The position numbers and the translations under genes are program-made. This document shows, piece after piece, positions 40,900-50,295 of a stretch of DNA of 64,000 bases. The notes beneath the pieces were generated by a model that saw only the letters and a program-made list of their open reading frames with translations, had not been told where the DNA came from and did no database searches. Numbering within the stretch: position 1 is the first letter of the stretch; each line of letters starts with the position of its first letter. Source of the DNA: an uncultured Muribaculaceae bacterium (GTDB taxonomy: Bacteria; Bacteroidota; Bacteroidia; Bacteroidales; Muribaculaceae); contig CAJUAT010000001.1 in the NCBI GenBank assembly GCA_910584525.1, positions 1-64,000 of the forward strand, given 5' to 3'.

Positions 40900-43800
40900 T
40901 CAGTCGATGAGGGTGAACGACACCCAACCCGACGAGGCTCTGCCGGCACGGGAGCTCCTGACGGCCGCGCGGTAGGTTCCCCTTTTAGCGTCGGCGCATT
41001 CCCAGGAGAGGTTGCCGGGGCTTACGTAGGAATTGTAAACCTGTTTGCCGTCGGGGTCGTAAATAATCATCTCGAGGGTGTTGAGCGTCGAAGCGAGGGT
41101 GAAGGTCATATGATCCACGGCGTACTCGCTGTTGGCGCGGAAGTTTACGGCAGGTCCATTCTCGGAGATGTTGAATTCGAGTGTAGCGCCTTTGGATACG
41201 TTGCCGCCCATGTCTTTGGCAGTGACGACGGCGCTGTGGCGACCTGTGGCGTAGGTATCGAGAGGCACGGATGTTGCGTAAGAGAGCATCACGGCACCAG
41301 GCTTGTCGGAGGTGATTGTCACCGGTTTGCCGTCGATGGTCACCGAGATGCCGCCGCCATTGCCCACACCTGTCATGATGGCCGTGTTGTCGGCGATTTC
41401 TATGTCGAGGTTGCGGGTGTCGTCGTTGTAGCTCAGCGATACCGACGGCGCGTCGGTGTCGGGTGTGGCGGTCGTCTGGCTGTTCTCATAGGCCATGGGT
41501 ACTTCCACATAGCCGCCGCCCGCCATGTGCGAGAAGGGATTGTAGCTGCTCAGGTAGACATTGAGATTGTTGCGGTTCTCGCCCGGGAAGCTCAGGAACC
41601 TGTCGCACTCCTTCGGCAACGGAATGCGCACGGTGAATTTGCCGCTGCGCACGTTGGCGGTGACCGTGGTCATCTTGTCGTCGTAGAACGTGTTTATGAA
41701 CTTCGGGTCGGTGAGCTGTCGTCGCTGCTGGGAGGGGGCGCATACCTTCACCACGATGGTGCCGTTGTAGCTGGTGTAGAGGTATCCGCGGGTATCGCGC
41801 ACGGTACCCTTGATTTCGAGGATGTCGCCGCCACGGTATTCCGACTTGGCGAGAGCGTCGGCCCGCACCTCCAGAAGTGTCACGGGGATGGTGAGCGCCG
41901 GATCGCCGATATATATGAATGGAAGTTCGTTGGGCTGTGCCATCTCCGATTTGGAACGGCTATAAATTTCACCGGCGGTGGCAGGGCGCGTGCGCGTTTT
42001 CTGTGCCGACCCGCTGCTGTAATAGAGATTCTTGATGAAGATCTGGCACAGCGTCAGGTTGGCGTTGGAGTAGGCGGTACGAGTGGAGCTGACGCTTCCT
42101 ATCAGGCCTCGGGGCGCGCGAAGCACCGCGTCGATGCCGATGCCGCCTCCGCCGAAGTCAGGGTAGGCTATATCGCAACCCGCAAAGAACATGAACGACG
42201 GTATAGTGTTGTTGAGCGATGTGATGTCGCCCGTCGATATGAATCCGCCGAGGCCCGATTGAGTGGAATGGCCTATGTATATCGACATAAGTTTGCCGTC
42301 GTTGAGTTTGTCGCGGAAAGCGGTGGTGGCACCCGGTGTCACGTAATAGTCGTACATCACCGTGGAGTGGGGTATTTTGGGAATACCGGCGTCGCGGACA
42401 TACTTATGGAAAGTGGTGTCGATGGACTGGGCGGCGTGGTCATGGGTGTGGGTGTCGCCCGTACACGACACGGCCATCGTCTCATTGACTATATTAGCCA
42501 TGTCGCCATTGTTGAGATGGGCGAGATAGCTGTCAATCTTGCTGACGGCCAGGTCGGCCTCCTCGGCGCTGTTGACGGGGAGAGTGCCTACGCCTACGTC
42601 CATGGTGGAGTTGTAGAGCGATGGGGCAACATTATCTGCGGTCATGCCGTAGAAGTCGAGTGCTATGGAGAGGGCGCGTCCGGCTTGGGTGCCTCCCTCC
42701 TGGAAGCCGATGATGAAATTGTCGGGATTCCCGTTGCGCAGTATGTCGCGGACATCACTGCGTATGGGCCCGAAAAGCATCACATTCTTTAGAACCCGGT
42801 CGCCGTTCTCATAGAACATCTTGGTGCACAGGCGCAGTGCCATCGGGTCGACGTTGCCGCTGGAAAATTCGTTGTATACATCATTTACTTCGAGCACCAG
42901 GGTGAGCGTGCCGTCATATTTCTTGTGCAGCTCGGCAATCTTGTCGGCCTGCTGACGGAACTCCGGCGTGGTGTAGATGATGAACTCGTAAGGCTCGTAT
43001 TTGAGGGCATGGATGTTCTGGTTGGCTATTTCCTGCGGATTTGTCACGCCATACTGGGTCTTCTCGGGATTGATGAAGACCAGTTCCTGTAAGTCTTTGT
43101 CCTGCTGCAGCCATGCGCGTGAGTCGGTAGCGGCCATTACCGTAGGACGTACGGGGTCGGTAACGTCGAAGCCCATACAACCCTGAGGAATGGCGACGAA
43201 GCCACCAGGTTTGTTGCCAAGTATTCCGAGACGTTCCTGACGCATTGTCGAGGTGGCCTTGCGCATGTCCTTGTCGTAGGTAAGGATCCATTTGTCGAGC
43301 CATGCGTCGTCGACCCACGGCTCATTGCTCGATATGGTTATGTCCACATTCCCCGAGGGGAGCGACACGTTGTCGACGCGATAAGTGCTGAGTTGCGACA
43401 CATTCTCGGTGCCGGGCACCCATGACTCCTTTTTGCCGTTCAGGGCTACTGAGAAGCTGCCCGGAGGTGTCAGGGTCTTCTCCGTGACCCACACCATGAT
43501 GTCGGCGCCAAGACTGCCCATGCAGTTGTCGGCCATCAGCGCCGGACGCACCGTCCATGATTTCAGAGGCTCGTCGATGATGCTGTATTCCCAGAAATAT
43601 TGTCCTGAATTGTGGTTGCCGTAGAGCACATCATTTTCATGAAGGGAATAGCCGTAGCCTACGGATGCATCCACGGGATTGTCGGCGACATCGCCGGATG
43701 TAGCCATGAGCAGGGGAGTGCCGTAGTCGGTCAGGTAATAATGGCCGCGGGTGTTGTAGATGTTCATCTCGCCGGCCACGTATCCTTCATCGGTAAGCTT

Positions 43801-44157
43801 GGGGTCGTTGAGGCCTATGGCGTAGAAGTATAGCTTGTTGTCCTTATGGAGCACGGCCACCTGTTCCGGGTCGTCAGGCTGTGTTTTCTTGCCATCATCC
43901 TTGAGATGCAGCGGGCGGAAACGGCCACCTTCGCCATATACCGACACCTGCGCGGGATTGCTGAAGCCCATCTCGCGCAGCTTCTCGTAGCTTATCTCGT
44001 GGATGCCGCTCTTGGCTGTCTTTACCTTTACCCATTTCCCCTTGGCCAGCACCGACTGCGACTGGAATGTATAGGTGCGCTGTGCCGCCAGTCCCGTGGG
44101 GAAGGCCAGCGCCAGTGCCAGCGTCAGGAGTATTCTGTTCACTATCTTTCTGCTCAT
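40900..44157 (-). CDS. porU: Type IX secretion sortase PorU
   Basis: 1085-aa C25-family cysteine protease that removes the C-terminal domain from type IX cargo and attaches A-LPS. Signal peptide SRKIVNRILLTLALALAFPTGLAAQ; the catalytic dyad appears as H630 in IGHSTQSGLGG and C661 in FFAGCDIAYPDFGG; FIYIGDPALTIP follows. The late part is beta-rich (Ig-like) and ends NLSWECADAKRGTYRAAVRSSRAGRASSGWVSFTLID, without the usual KxxK sorting end, as expected for PorU itself. Start overlaps the FAH-family gene by 4 bp. Confidence 0.93.
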   Translation of the reverse strand: MSRKIVNRILLTLALALAFPTGLAAQRTYTFQSQSVLAKGKWVKVKTAKSGIHEISYEKLREMGFSNPAQVSVYGEGGRFRPLHLKDDGKKTQPDDPEQVAVLHKDNKLYFYAIGLNDPKLTDEGYVAGEMNIYNTRGHYYLTDYGTPLLMATSGDVADNPVDASVGYGYSLHENDVLYGNHNSGQYFWEYSIIDEPLKSWTVRPALMADNCMGSLGADIMVWVTEKTLTPPGSFSVALNGKKESWVPGTENVSQLSTYRVDNVSLPSGNVDITISSNEPWVDDAWLDKWILTYDKDMRKATSTMRQERLGILGNKPGGFVAIPQGCMGFDVTDPVRPTVMAATDSRAWLQQDKDLQELVFINPEKTQYGVTNPQEIANQNIHALKYEPYEFIIYTTPEFRQQADKIAELHKKYDGTLTLVLEVNDVYNEFSSGNVDPMALRLCTKMFYENGDRVLKNVMLFGPIRSDVRDILRNGNPDNFIIGFQEGGTQAGRALSIALDFYGMTADNVAPSLYNSTMDVGVGTLPVNSAEEADLAVSKIDSYLAHLNNGDMANIVNETMAVSCTGDTHTHDHAAQSIDTTFHKYVRDAGIPKIPHSTVMYDYYVTPGATTAFRDKLNDGKLMSIYIGHSTQSGLGGFISTGDITSLNNTIPSFMFFAGCDIAYPDFGGGGIGIDAVLRAPRGLIGSVSSTRTAYSNANLTLCQIFIKNLYYSSGSAQKTRTRPATAGEIYSRSKSEMAQPNELPFIYIGDPALTIPVTLLEVRADALAKSEYRGGDILEIKGTVRDTRGYLYTSYNGTIVVKVCAPSQQRRQLTDPKFINTFYDDKMTTVTANVRSGKFTVRIPLPKECDRFLSFPGENRNNLNVYLSSYNPFSHMAGGGYVEVPMAYENSQTTATPDTDAPSVSLSYNDDTRNLDIEIADNTAIMTGVGNGGGISVTIDGKPVTITSDKPGAVMLSYATSVPLDTYATGRHSAVVTAKDMGGNVSKGATLEFNISENGPAVNFRANSEYAVDHMTFTLASTLNTLEMIIYDPDGKQVYNSYVSPGNLSWECADAKRGTYRAAVRSSRAGRASSGWVSFTLID

Positions 44158-44774
44158 CGTATGTTTATGTCCAATATTGCGGAATGTTCCGGATTGTTGT
44201 CAGTTGCTATAAGTTTGTCGCCAATAGAGGCGGGTAATCCCGAGGGATGAAGAGCGGCGAGAATCACGTCGCCGTTCTTGAGGGTGATGTCGCGGCTGAG
44301 GAGCTGTAGGATTTCGCCGATGTCGCGGCGCATCATTGCCGCGTGGTAAGTGAGCCTGTTGCCGCCGCATTCGAGGGTGAATATGGTGTCGGCGATAGTA
44401 TCGGCGATGTCTTGAGCTTCACGCCATGGGGAGAGGAAGCAGCTCTTGTCGAAGGCCGTTGCCGCAGCCCAGGGGAGACCGTCGCGGCGACGGCTTGCCA
44501 GAAGTCCGGCGCTGATCACGTTGCATCCCAAGCCCACGGCGTCGATGTATCGCGCCGCGTAGCGCGGAGCGATTCCTTTGCCGAGCCTGCCAACACGCAC
44601 CGCCAGCGACGGCATGATGCGGAAATCATCGCCGAAGTCGGGCACGAAAAAGGGCTGGCACGTATGTAGCTGACTCGAGTCGGGAAGCTCGTACCATACC
44701 GGCTCCTCACCTTCTCCGTAAGGGGAAACGTCACAAATACCGCCGTAATTGCGGGCTACTGCAAAAATCTTCAT
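44154..44774 (-). CDS. Fumarylacetoacetate hydrolase (FAH) family protein
   Basis: 206 aa from the ATG at 44774, which overlaps the rex stop by 4 bp; the longer frame is out of context. The start MKIFAVARNYGG and the middle SLAVRVGRLGKGIAPRYAARYIDAVGLGCNVISAGLLASRRRDGLPWAAATAFDKSCF follow the FAH-fold layout. The metal-binding E-x-E/D set typical of active enzymes is not evident, so activity is uncertain. In Bacteroidetes such a gene is often found beside porU, as I recall; the reason is unknown. Confidence 0.75.
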   Translation of the reverse strand: MKIFAVARNYGGICDVSPYGEGEEPVWYELPDSSQLHTCQPFFVPDFGDDFRIMPSLAVRVGRLGKGIAPRYAARYIDAVGLGCNVISAGLLASRRRDGLPWAAATAFDKSCFLSPWREAQDIADTIADTIFTLECGGNRLTYHAAMMRRDIGEILQLLSRDITLKNGDVILAALHPSGLPASIGDKLIATDNNPEHSAILDINIR

Positions 44775-45388
44775 GGGTTCTGAAGCCTGTTGTATATGAT
44801 GGCGAGGTGGGCGTATATGGAGGTGTTGGCCATCACCACCCCCTCGGCCACCTTCACACGGTAAGGGGTGAAGTTCCAGATAGCCTTGACACCAGCGGCG
44901 ATGGCAGCGTCGGCGGCCTCCTGGGCGGCTTCCGCCGGCACCGTGAGTATGCATATGTCGGCCGGCTCGCGGCCCATCACCTCCTCGATGTCATCGAGAA
45001 GATATACCGGCACGGGCATCTCGCTGCTGCCCACTACGTCGGGGTTTATGTCGAACCCGGCCACGGTCTGCAGGCCATAGTTCGAGAGGCCGTTGTCGCG
45101 CAGCAGAGCACCGCCGAGGCTCCCCACGCCCACCACGTAAGCCTTGTGGCTCTTGTGGAAGCCCAACAGGTCGGTGAGGGCGTCGGCAAGCACCGGCACC
45201 TCATAGCCTATGCGCGTCTTGCCGCGCAGGTTGAGAAACGACAGGTCCTTGGCGATCTGCGAGGCGTCGACGTTGAGGGCGCGTGCTATGCGCGTCGACG
45301 ACACATGGCTCTCGCCACGAGCCCGAAGTATCTCGACATATGCCAGATACCATGGCAGCCGCCGCAATGTGGGTTCGGGTAGTATCAT
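44771..45388 (-). CDS. rex: Redox-sensing transcriptional repressor Rex
   Basis: 205-aa Rex: an N-terminal winged helix (LPEPTLRRLPWYLAYVEILRARGESHVSSTRIARALNVDASQIAKDLSFL) and a Rossmann domain with VVGVGSLGGALL that senses the NADH/NAD+ ratio, plus the swapped C-terminal helix (NTSIYAHLAIIYNRLQ). Rex usually represses fermentation genes when NADH is low. Here it lies inside the type IX secretion operon, overlapping the C25 peptidase gene before it and the FAH-family gene after it by 4 bp each. Target sites were not found by eye; pta-ackA is a candidate. Confidence 0.95.
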   Translation of the reverse strand: MILPEPTLRRLPWYLAYVEILRARGESHVSSTRIARALNVDASQIAKDLSFLNLRGKTRIGYEVPVLADALTDLLGFHKSHKAYVVGVGSLGGALLRDNGLSNYGLQTVAGFDINPDVVGSSEMPVPVYLLDDIEEVMGREPADICILTVPAEAAQEAADAAIAAGVKAIWNFTPYRVKVAEGVVMANTSIYAHLAIIYNRLQNP

Positions 45389-48300
45389 TGCGCTGTCACT
45401 GCAAGACGATTAGTCTGCGAGGTCCATTGGCCACGGGCGGTACGCACCAGTGCCTTGTAGAGGTATATGCCCCGGGGCACCCTGTTGCCGCTCTTGTCGC
45501 AGAGATTCCAGTATGTTTTCAGCGAGCCGTCGCTCGACGTGCTCGTTTTCGCCGACGATTCCCATACCACACGGCCGTTGAGGTCGTAGACCCACAGTTC
45601 GCTGTTCATCTCCGTGTTGGGCATGTCGATGCGTATGTTGAAGTTCACGCCCGAAGTTGCCGGATTGCAATCGGTGCTCAGACTCACGATATACGGCTCG
45701 GCGGTGGCGTTGACGTTGAAGTCTATCGAGCTGCGCGTGGAGTTGTTGAGATTGTCCCAGACCTCGAGGGTAAGGGTATGGGGACCGGGAGTCACGTCGG
45801 TCAGCCCGTACATCAGGGTGCCTCCCTGGCCGTCGGCATCCTGCGTGAAGCACTGGGCCACATCATCGTAGGGAGTGGCGCCGTCGAGACGCAGAGATAT
45901 CTTGTGTCCCACGCCCGCATCGGAGATGTTGATTCCCGACGGGTCGGTGAACCGTGCGAACACCACCGGGCTGGCGTTGACCATCCCGCCAGGCTCGAAG
46001 TCCTCGCCGTTGAGACGGAAATATTCTATGGATGGGCCCACGGTGTCGGTGGATACTTCGGAGTTGAAGCCGTAGACGTAGAAGCGAGAAGAGGAGCCGT
46101 TAGCCTCGCGGCGAGTGCTGTCGCAGGCGTAGGCCGACAGCAGCGCCGGCGAATAGTTGTTGCTGATTTCCATCGGCACCTTTATGCTGGCGTTCCATTT
46201 GCCGCCCTGCACCTTGGCCGTGCACGTGGCCAGCCGGTTCTTGCGGTCGTTGTAGATTTCCTTCTGGCCGTTGTTGCCGTTGCCGTAGGTCTCGATCACC
46301 GACTCGGCGTCATAGAGCTGCAGGAAGAGGTCGCCGTTGAAGTCGAAGGGGTTGCCGTCGGGGTCGAGGAGCTCTCCCGACACGCGCATCACCGACCCTC
46401 CCGGCACCTCGGGCAGCGAGTCTCGGAGGCTTATGTCGTTGATTCTGTCGATGTTCACCCGGTATTTGATGTTGTTGAGGCGCATCGCCGGGTCGCCCAT
46501 GAAAGCATAGCGGAGCTTGTTGCCGTCGTTGGCGTAGGCATTTTTGCCGTCGCGGTATACGAGACCCAAGGGACGCGGACGGCCATCCTCGCCGAGCTTG
46601 AACATCTCGTCGCATGTGTAGCGGTTGAGGGGGCCGTTGGAGTCGATGTATACGGTACGTGTGGCGGCTATCATTCCGCAGACGCCCGCGTCGGGGTTGA
46701 GCATCAGCACCTCGCCGCCCGACTTCCCGGCCTCATCCCATGGCAGGAATCGGCATGTCGCCGCATAGATGAACGTCAGATTCTTGTTGGTCATGTTCTG
46801 GATCTGCTGCCATGTGAACAGATTCTCATGACCCCAGGAGGTGGCCGAAGCATGGCCTATGTAGTTGGTGAAGATCACGCCGCTGTTGTAGTTCGACATC
46901 ATCCTTTCCGTGGCGGCGGGATAGCTCTTGCCGGTGGCGGAGTTGACCAGCGTGTACGAGTCGAGGTACACGCGGTCGTAGAGGTAGTCGTCGCCGTTGC
47001 CGTGACGGCGGTAGCTGTTGTAGCAGTCCTGGGCCTGGTTGAAATGGGCGCTGGAGTCGCCGTCGTCGGCGATGATCATGATCTTGTTGCGCCACGACCC
47101 CAAGTCGGCATTGCGGGTGTGGTTCACGATCTTCTTGGCCATGGCCATGGCCTCGGTGGCGCTCGTGACAGGTATGCGTCCCACGGCCACATGGATATTC
47201 TCGCGGTAGAGGTAGAAATTCTCGGCCTCCACGTCGCGGAGCATGCCTATGTAGTCGTCGTTGGAATAGGAGGAGGTCTCGTTGTTGCCTTCGGGCGACT
47301 GCCATATGGGCAGCGGGTCGTAGCCCGCGTTGCGTATGTCGCCCTTGAGCTTGTTGTCGAAGGTGGGCTTGCCCATCAGCAGACAGAACTGGGTGCGGCC
47401 CTTGCTGCGGTCGTGCCACATCTTCAGCAGCTTGCGGAAGGCGCTGACATCCTTCTTGCCCCCAGAAAACTCGTTGTATATTTCCTGTGGTTCGAGCACC
47501 GTTACGGTCATGCCGTCATCCTTGATATGCATGTCGGCTATCATGTTGGCGGCATCGCGGTAATCATGCTGCGTGATTATCAGCATGTCGGGGGCTTCCA
47601 TGCCGTGGAGGTCCTGATTGGCTACCTTACGGCCCCCCTTGGCTGCCGCCGTGACATCCCCGGGGTTGAACACCACATATTCGCGGTAGTCGTTATGGGG
47701 AGAGGCCAGCAGGGCCTTGTTGCCTTCGAGACGGTATTTCACGATCGAGGGGCGCCCGGGGTTGGTCACGTCCCATATCTGCGTGCCGGCGCTGCACCCC
47801 GTGATCTCCAGCACATCGTCGCTGCCGAACTTGCCTCGTATCAGCAGCTCCTTGTCGAGAACCATATCGCGCGTGTAGAATACCCGGATGTAGTCGAGAC
47901 ATGCCAGGTAGAGCACGCCGTTGTAATTATATTCTATGTTTAGGTCGAGGTCGTTGCCGCTCACGGGCACGGTGCGCGTCGACATGCCGAAGAGCCCGTA
48001 GTTGTTGTTGTTCGTGGAACTGAGGGAATCGCTGTATAGACGGGGAAGGGAGGTGCCGTTGGCTTTCAGACGGATAGCAGATCCGCCCCCAACCGTCTTG
48101 GCGGCGAAGCGCGTCTCTATGGTCACGTTGTCGTCGGTCTTGCCGGGGAGCTTGAACTTGAAGCTGCGGCTCTTTGTGGCGCGGAAGTCCTCGCCGACAT
48201 ATATCCTTCCCGACTCGCCGTAATGCTCGCGTTCATCCTCATGGAGCAGTGCGGCCTGAAAGGTGGTGATGCGGTTGCCGGTGCCCGCGCCGCTCATGTC

Positions 48301-48765
48301 GGTCTCGGGTACCGTCAGGCCTGTATCCCTGTCGCTCAGAAAATATACTATATCCTCGCTGTAGGCATGCTGCTGATGGGTGGGGGTGCTGTTGGCGCCG
48401 GTTAAATTCCATGTCACGTTGCCATGTGCATAGAAGGCTATACCCTTGTCGGTTTTCACGGAGGGTTGCAGGGTGAGGTCGTCGGCCATGTCGAGGGTGA
48501 GGCCTTCGGATACCGGAGCGCCGCCCGTGCCGTAGACACGTACCTTCGACGGGTCGCTGAAGCCCAGATTGCGGAGCACTGCGTCGGTGACGATGTGCAT
48601 ACCCTCCTCCGTGCAGGTCACCGTGGCCCAACGCCCTTCCGACAGCACAGAATGTTCTGCGTAATGTTTCAGCGGCAATGCCCTCAGCACCGCCGGATAT
48701 AGCATTATCGCCGCCATGACAGCGACGAGCCTTATGATGGTCTTTGTATTGGCTGCTTGTTTCAT
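45385..48765 (-). CDS. C25-family (gingipain/PorU-like) secreted peptidase with type IX sorting domain
   Basis: 1126-aa PorU-like protein, second of its kind here. A signal anchor/peptide (TKTIIRLVAVMAAIMLYPAVLRA) is followed by a PorU-type N-domain (RWATVTCTEEGMHIVTDAVLRNLGFSDPSKVRVYGTGG), the C25 catalytic region with H638 (YIGHASATSWG) and C671 (YAATCRFLPWDE), then Ig-like domains. Unlike PorU it ends in a type A sorting domain (SELWVYDLNGRVVWESSAKTS ... RVPRGIYLYKALVRT ... NRLAVTAQ), so it should be exported and processed as cargo. It heads the operon that includes rex, porU and porV. A regulatory or accessory protease of the system is likely; substrates are unknown. Confidence 0.85.
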   Translation of the reverse strand: MKQAANTKTIIRLVAVMAAIMLYPAVLRALPLKHYAEHSVLSEGRWATVTCTEEGMHIVTDAVLRNLGFSDPSKVRVYGTGGAPVSEGLTLDMADDLTLQPSVKTDKGIAFYAHGNVTWNLTGANSTPTHQQHAYSEDIVYFLSDRDTGLTVPETDMSGAGTGNRITTFQAALLHEDEREHYGESGRIYVGEDFRATKSRSFKFKLPGKTDDNVTIETRFAAKTVGGGSAIRLKANGTSLPRLYSDSLSSTNNNNYGLFGMSTRTVPVSGNDLDLNIEYNYNGVLYLACLDYIRVFYTRDMVLDKELLIRGKFGSDDVLEITGCSAGTQIWDVTNPGRPSIVKYRLEGNKALLASPHNDYREYVVFNPGDVTAAAKGGRKVANQDLHGMEAPDMLIITQHDYRDAANMIADMHIKDDGMTVTVLEPQEIYNEFSGGKKDVSAFRKLLKMWHDRSKGRTQFCLLMGKPTFDNKLKGDIRNAGYDPLPIWQSPEGNNETSSYSNDDYIGMLRDVEAENFYLYRENIHVAVGRIPVTSATEAMAMAKKIVNHTRNADLGSWRNKIMIIADDGDSSAHFNQAQDCYNSYRRHGNGDDYLYDRVYLDSYTLVNSATGKSYPAATERMMSNYNSGVIFTNYIGHASATSWGHENLFTWQQIQNMTNKNLTFIYAATCRFLPWDEAGKSGGEVLMLNPDAGVCGMIAATRTVYIDSNGPLNRYTCDEMFKLGEDGRPRPLGLVYRDGKNAYANDGNKLRYAFMGDPAMRLNNIKYRVNIDRINDISLRDSLPEVPGGSVMRVSGELLDPDGNPFDFNGDLFLQLYDAESVIETYGNGNNGQKEIYNDRKNRLATCTAKVQGGKWNASIKVPMEISNNYSPALLSAYACDSTRREANGSSSRFYVYGFNSEVSTDTVGPSIEYFRLNGEDFEPGGMVNASPVVFARFTDPSGINISDAGVGHKISLRLDGATPYDDVAQCFTQDADGQGGTLMYGLTDVTPGPHTLTLEVWDNLNNSTRSSIDFNVNATAEPYIVSLSTDCNPATSGVNFNIRIDMPNTEMNSELWVYDLNGRVVWESSAKTSTSSDGSLKTYWNLCDKSGNRVPRGIYLYKALVRTARGQWTSQTNRLAVTAQ

Positions 48766-48852
48766 CAGTATGGTTTGTCAATGGCGTTTTGTATGTCTGT
48801 CCTGACGGGAAGGCGCCATTTCTCCTATCACTAAACGATAAATGACAGGCGT

Positions 48853-50196
48853 TTATTTTGCTGTTTCGCGGAGATGGTTCTGCCAGGCTTCCCGGTCGCC
48901 GCCGAAAACGTTGAGGTCCACGTCGCCGATGATGCCGGGCACCTGTCCGCGGTGGTTGTACTGCCAGTAGGTGAAGGGTTCCGAGGCCGTGTCTTCGCTG
49001 AAGGAACATATCCATATCGGGAATCCGCGGAACGCAGGGTAGATGTACTTGCTGTAGCCGGCCTCGTTGGAGTAGAAGGTCACGCGGTATCCCTTCAGGT
49101 TGAGGTAATCGGTCATGTCCTGGAGGCGTGTCGTTATGGAGTCGAAGGGGATGCCGGAGGGGTTGCCGTGGTCTTCCACGTCGATGGCTATGCCTAACTC
49201 GAGAGGGCGTCCCCGCAGTGCCTTCAGCAGATTCTGGGCCTGGGAGGTGCCGTCGCTGTCGAAGCGGAAGAAGTGGTAGGCGCCCCTCTTCATGCCGGCA
49301 TGGCCCGCCTTGAGGTAATTGAGGGCGAAGTTGGGGTCGCGGAAGTCGGTGCCCTCCGTGGCTTTCAGAAAGATGAATTCTATGCCAGCCGCGGCGGCGG
49401 CGTCAAGGTTCATCATGCCGTTGTGCGCCGACACATCGATGCCCCTGACGGGGAAGCGTGCCGGGTCCACGTATGGCGGCGAGGTGATGTATTTGTTCCA
49501 GGCAGTCATCGCGGCTATCGCCAGCAGCAGCGTCACGGCCAGAAACCATATCGCCACCCGTATGTCCTTGCGCGGGCGGCGTTTGAGCAGGTGGGGTTCG
49601 TCGGCATATTCGAGGAGCTGGGCGTCGCCGCCGCTGTCGCCATAGGCGCTGATATATATGCTGTCGCGGTCGGCGATGATACGGCGCAGACGGTTCACCT
49701 TCTCCGCGCCTACGCAGTTGGGAGTGGCAAAGCGGCCTGTCAGCCGTCCGTCGGCTACTTCGGGGCGTGTGGCCAGCACCCGCGACACCCCGTGCCGACG
49801 TGCCCACGGCAGTATCCATTCCTCAACGCTCGCCGAGTCGATAACCGTCTCCTCGCCACGCATGATGGCCATCTCCAGCGCCCCGCAACCCTGCTTCCGC
49901 ATGTTTCGGTCCACAATATCGGCGAAGCTCTCCCCATAGGCCTTGAAATCGGCATACGGCATGCCGCCGAACATATGGCCGAAAAGTTTCTCCTTGGCTT
50001 TTGAATTGGTGATGAGTCCTAACTTCCAGGCCAGGATGTGGGGCAAGGTGCGCAGGATGGCGAGATGCGCGGCATGTCGCCCGAGGGCGTGGCGCGCAAA
50101 CAGCAGCAGCGTGTCGCGACGTGTCAGCGTCCCGTCGAAGTCGAACACGCTTATGCGGCGCTTCACGTCCTCTCTCTCGTTTCCTTTGGATGTCAC
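48853..50196 (-). CDS. Fusion of HAD-IB phosphatase, membrane helix and GH25 lysozyme
   Basis: 447 aa from a GTG start. Residues 15-205 are a HAD-IB phosphatase: D19-F-D21-GTLT, the threonine motif LATRPEV, K166 in GAEKVNRL and YGDSGGDAQLL (185-195). A basic stretch (KRRPRKDIR) and one membrane helix (213-232) lead to a GH25 muramidase (250-447) with RGIDVSAHNG (D254), FIFLKATEG, RGAYHFFRF and IAIDVED (D339, E341). The charge pattern places the phosphatase in the cytoplasm and the lysozyme in the periplasm. No stop or frameshift separates them. A lipid- or cell-wall-precursor phosphatase linked to wall cutting is one reading; substrates are unknown. Confidence 0.85.
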   Translation of the reverse strand: MTSKGNEREDVKRRISVFDFDGTLTRRDTLLLFARHALGRHAAHLAILRTLPHILAWKLGLITNSKAKEKLFGHMFGGMPYADFKAYGESFADIVDRNMRKQGCGALEMAIMRGEETVIDSASVEEWILPWARRHGVSRVLATRPEVADGRLTGRFATPNCVGAEKVNRLRRIIADRDSIYISAYGDSGGDAQLLEYADEPHLLKRRPRKDIRVAIWFLAVTLLLAIAAMTAWNKYITSPPYVDPARFPVRGIDVSAHNGMMNLDAAAAAGIEFIFLKATEGTDFRDPNFALNYLKAGHAGMKRGAYHFFRFDSDGTSQAQNLLKALRGRPLELGIAIDVEDHGNPSGIPFDSITTRLQDMTDYLNLKGYRVTFYSNEAGYSKYIYPAFRGFPIWICSFSEDTASEPFTYWQYNHRGQVPGIIGDVDLNVFGGDREAWQNHLRETAK

Positions 50197-50218
50197 GGCT
50201 TTGCTATTGCTTTCTTAT

Positions 50219-50250
50219 GCAAATTTAATACCATTGCCCAACTTTTCCAA
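50219..50250 (-). promoter_or_regulatory. Promoter of the HAD-GH25 fusion gene
   Basis: On the minus strand TTG (50250-50248), 20 nt, then TAAATTTGC (50227-50219). It is almost back to back with the parC promoter, leaving 7 bp between them. Confidence 0.75.
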
Positions 50251-50257
50251 GTCCATT

Positions 50258-50289
50258 TTTGAAATCTTGACATTTTTCACTATTTTTGT
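50258..50289 (+). promoter_or_regulatory. Promoter of parC (near-leaderless)
   Basis: TTTG (50258-50261), 19 nt, then TATTTTTGT (50281-50289). The ATG is at 50296, six bases on, so little or no leader is expected. Confidence 0.75.
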
Positions 50290-50295
50290 ATCATA

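Noticed and set aside
45283..47943. 886-codon ORF antisense to the C25 peptidase and rex (and similar long antisense ORFs opposite porU, leuS and others)
   Set aside because: These mirror the codon use of G+C-rich genes on the other strand; no family motifs, starts or promoters support them.
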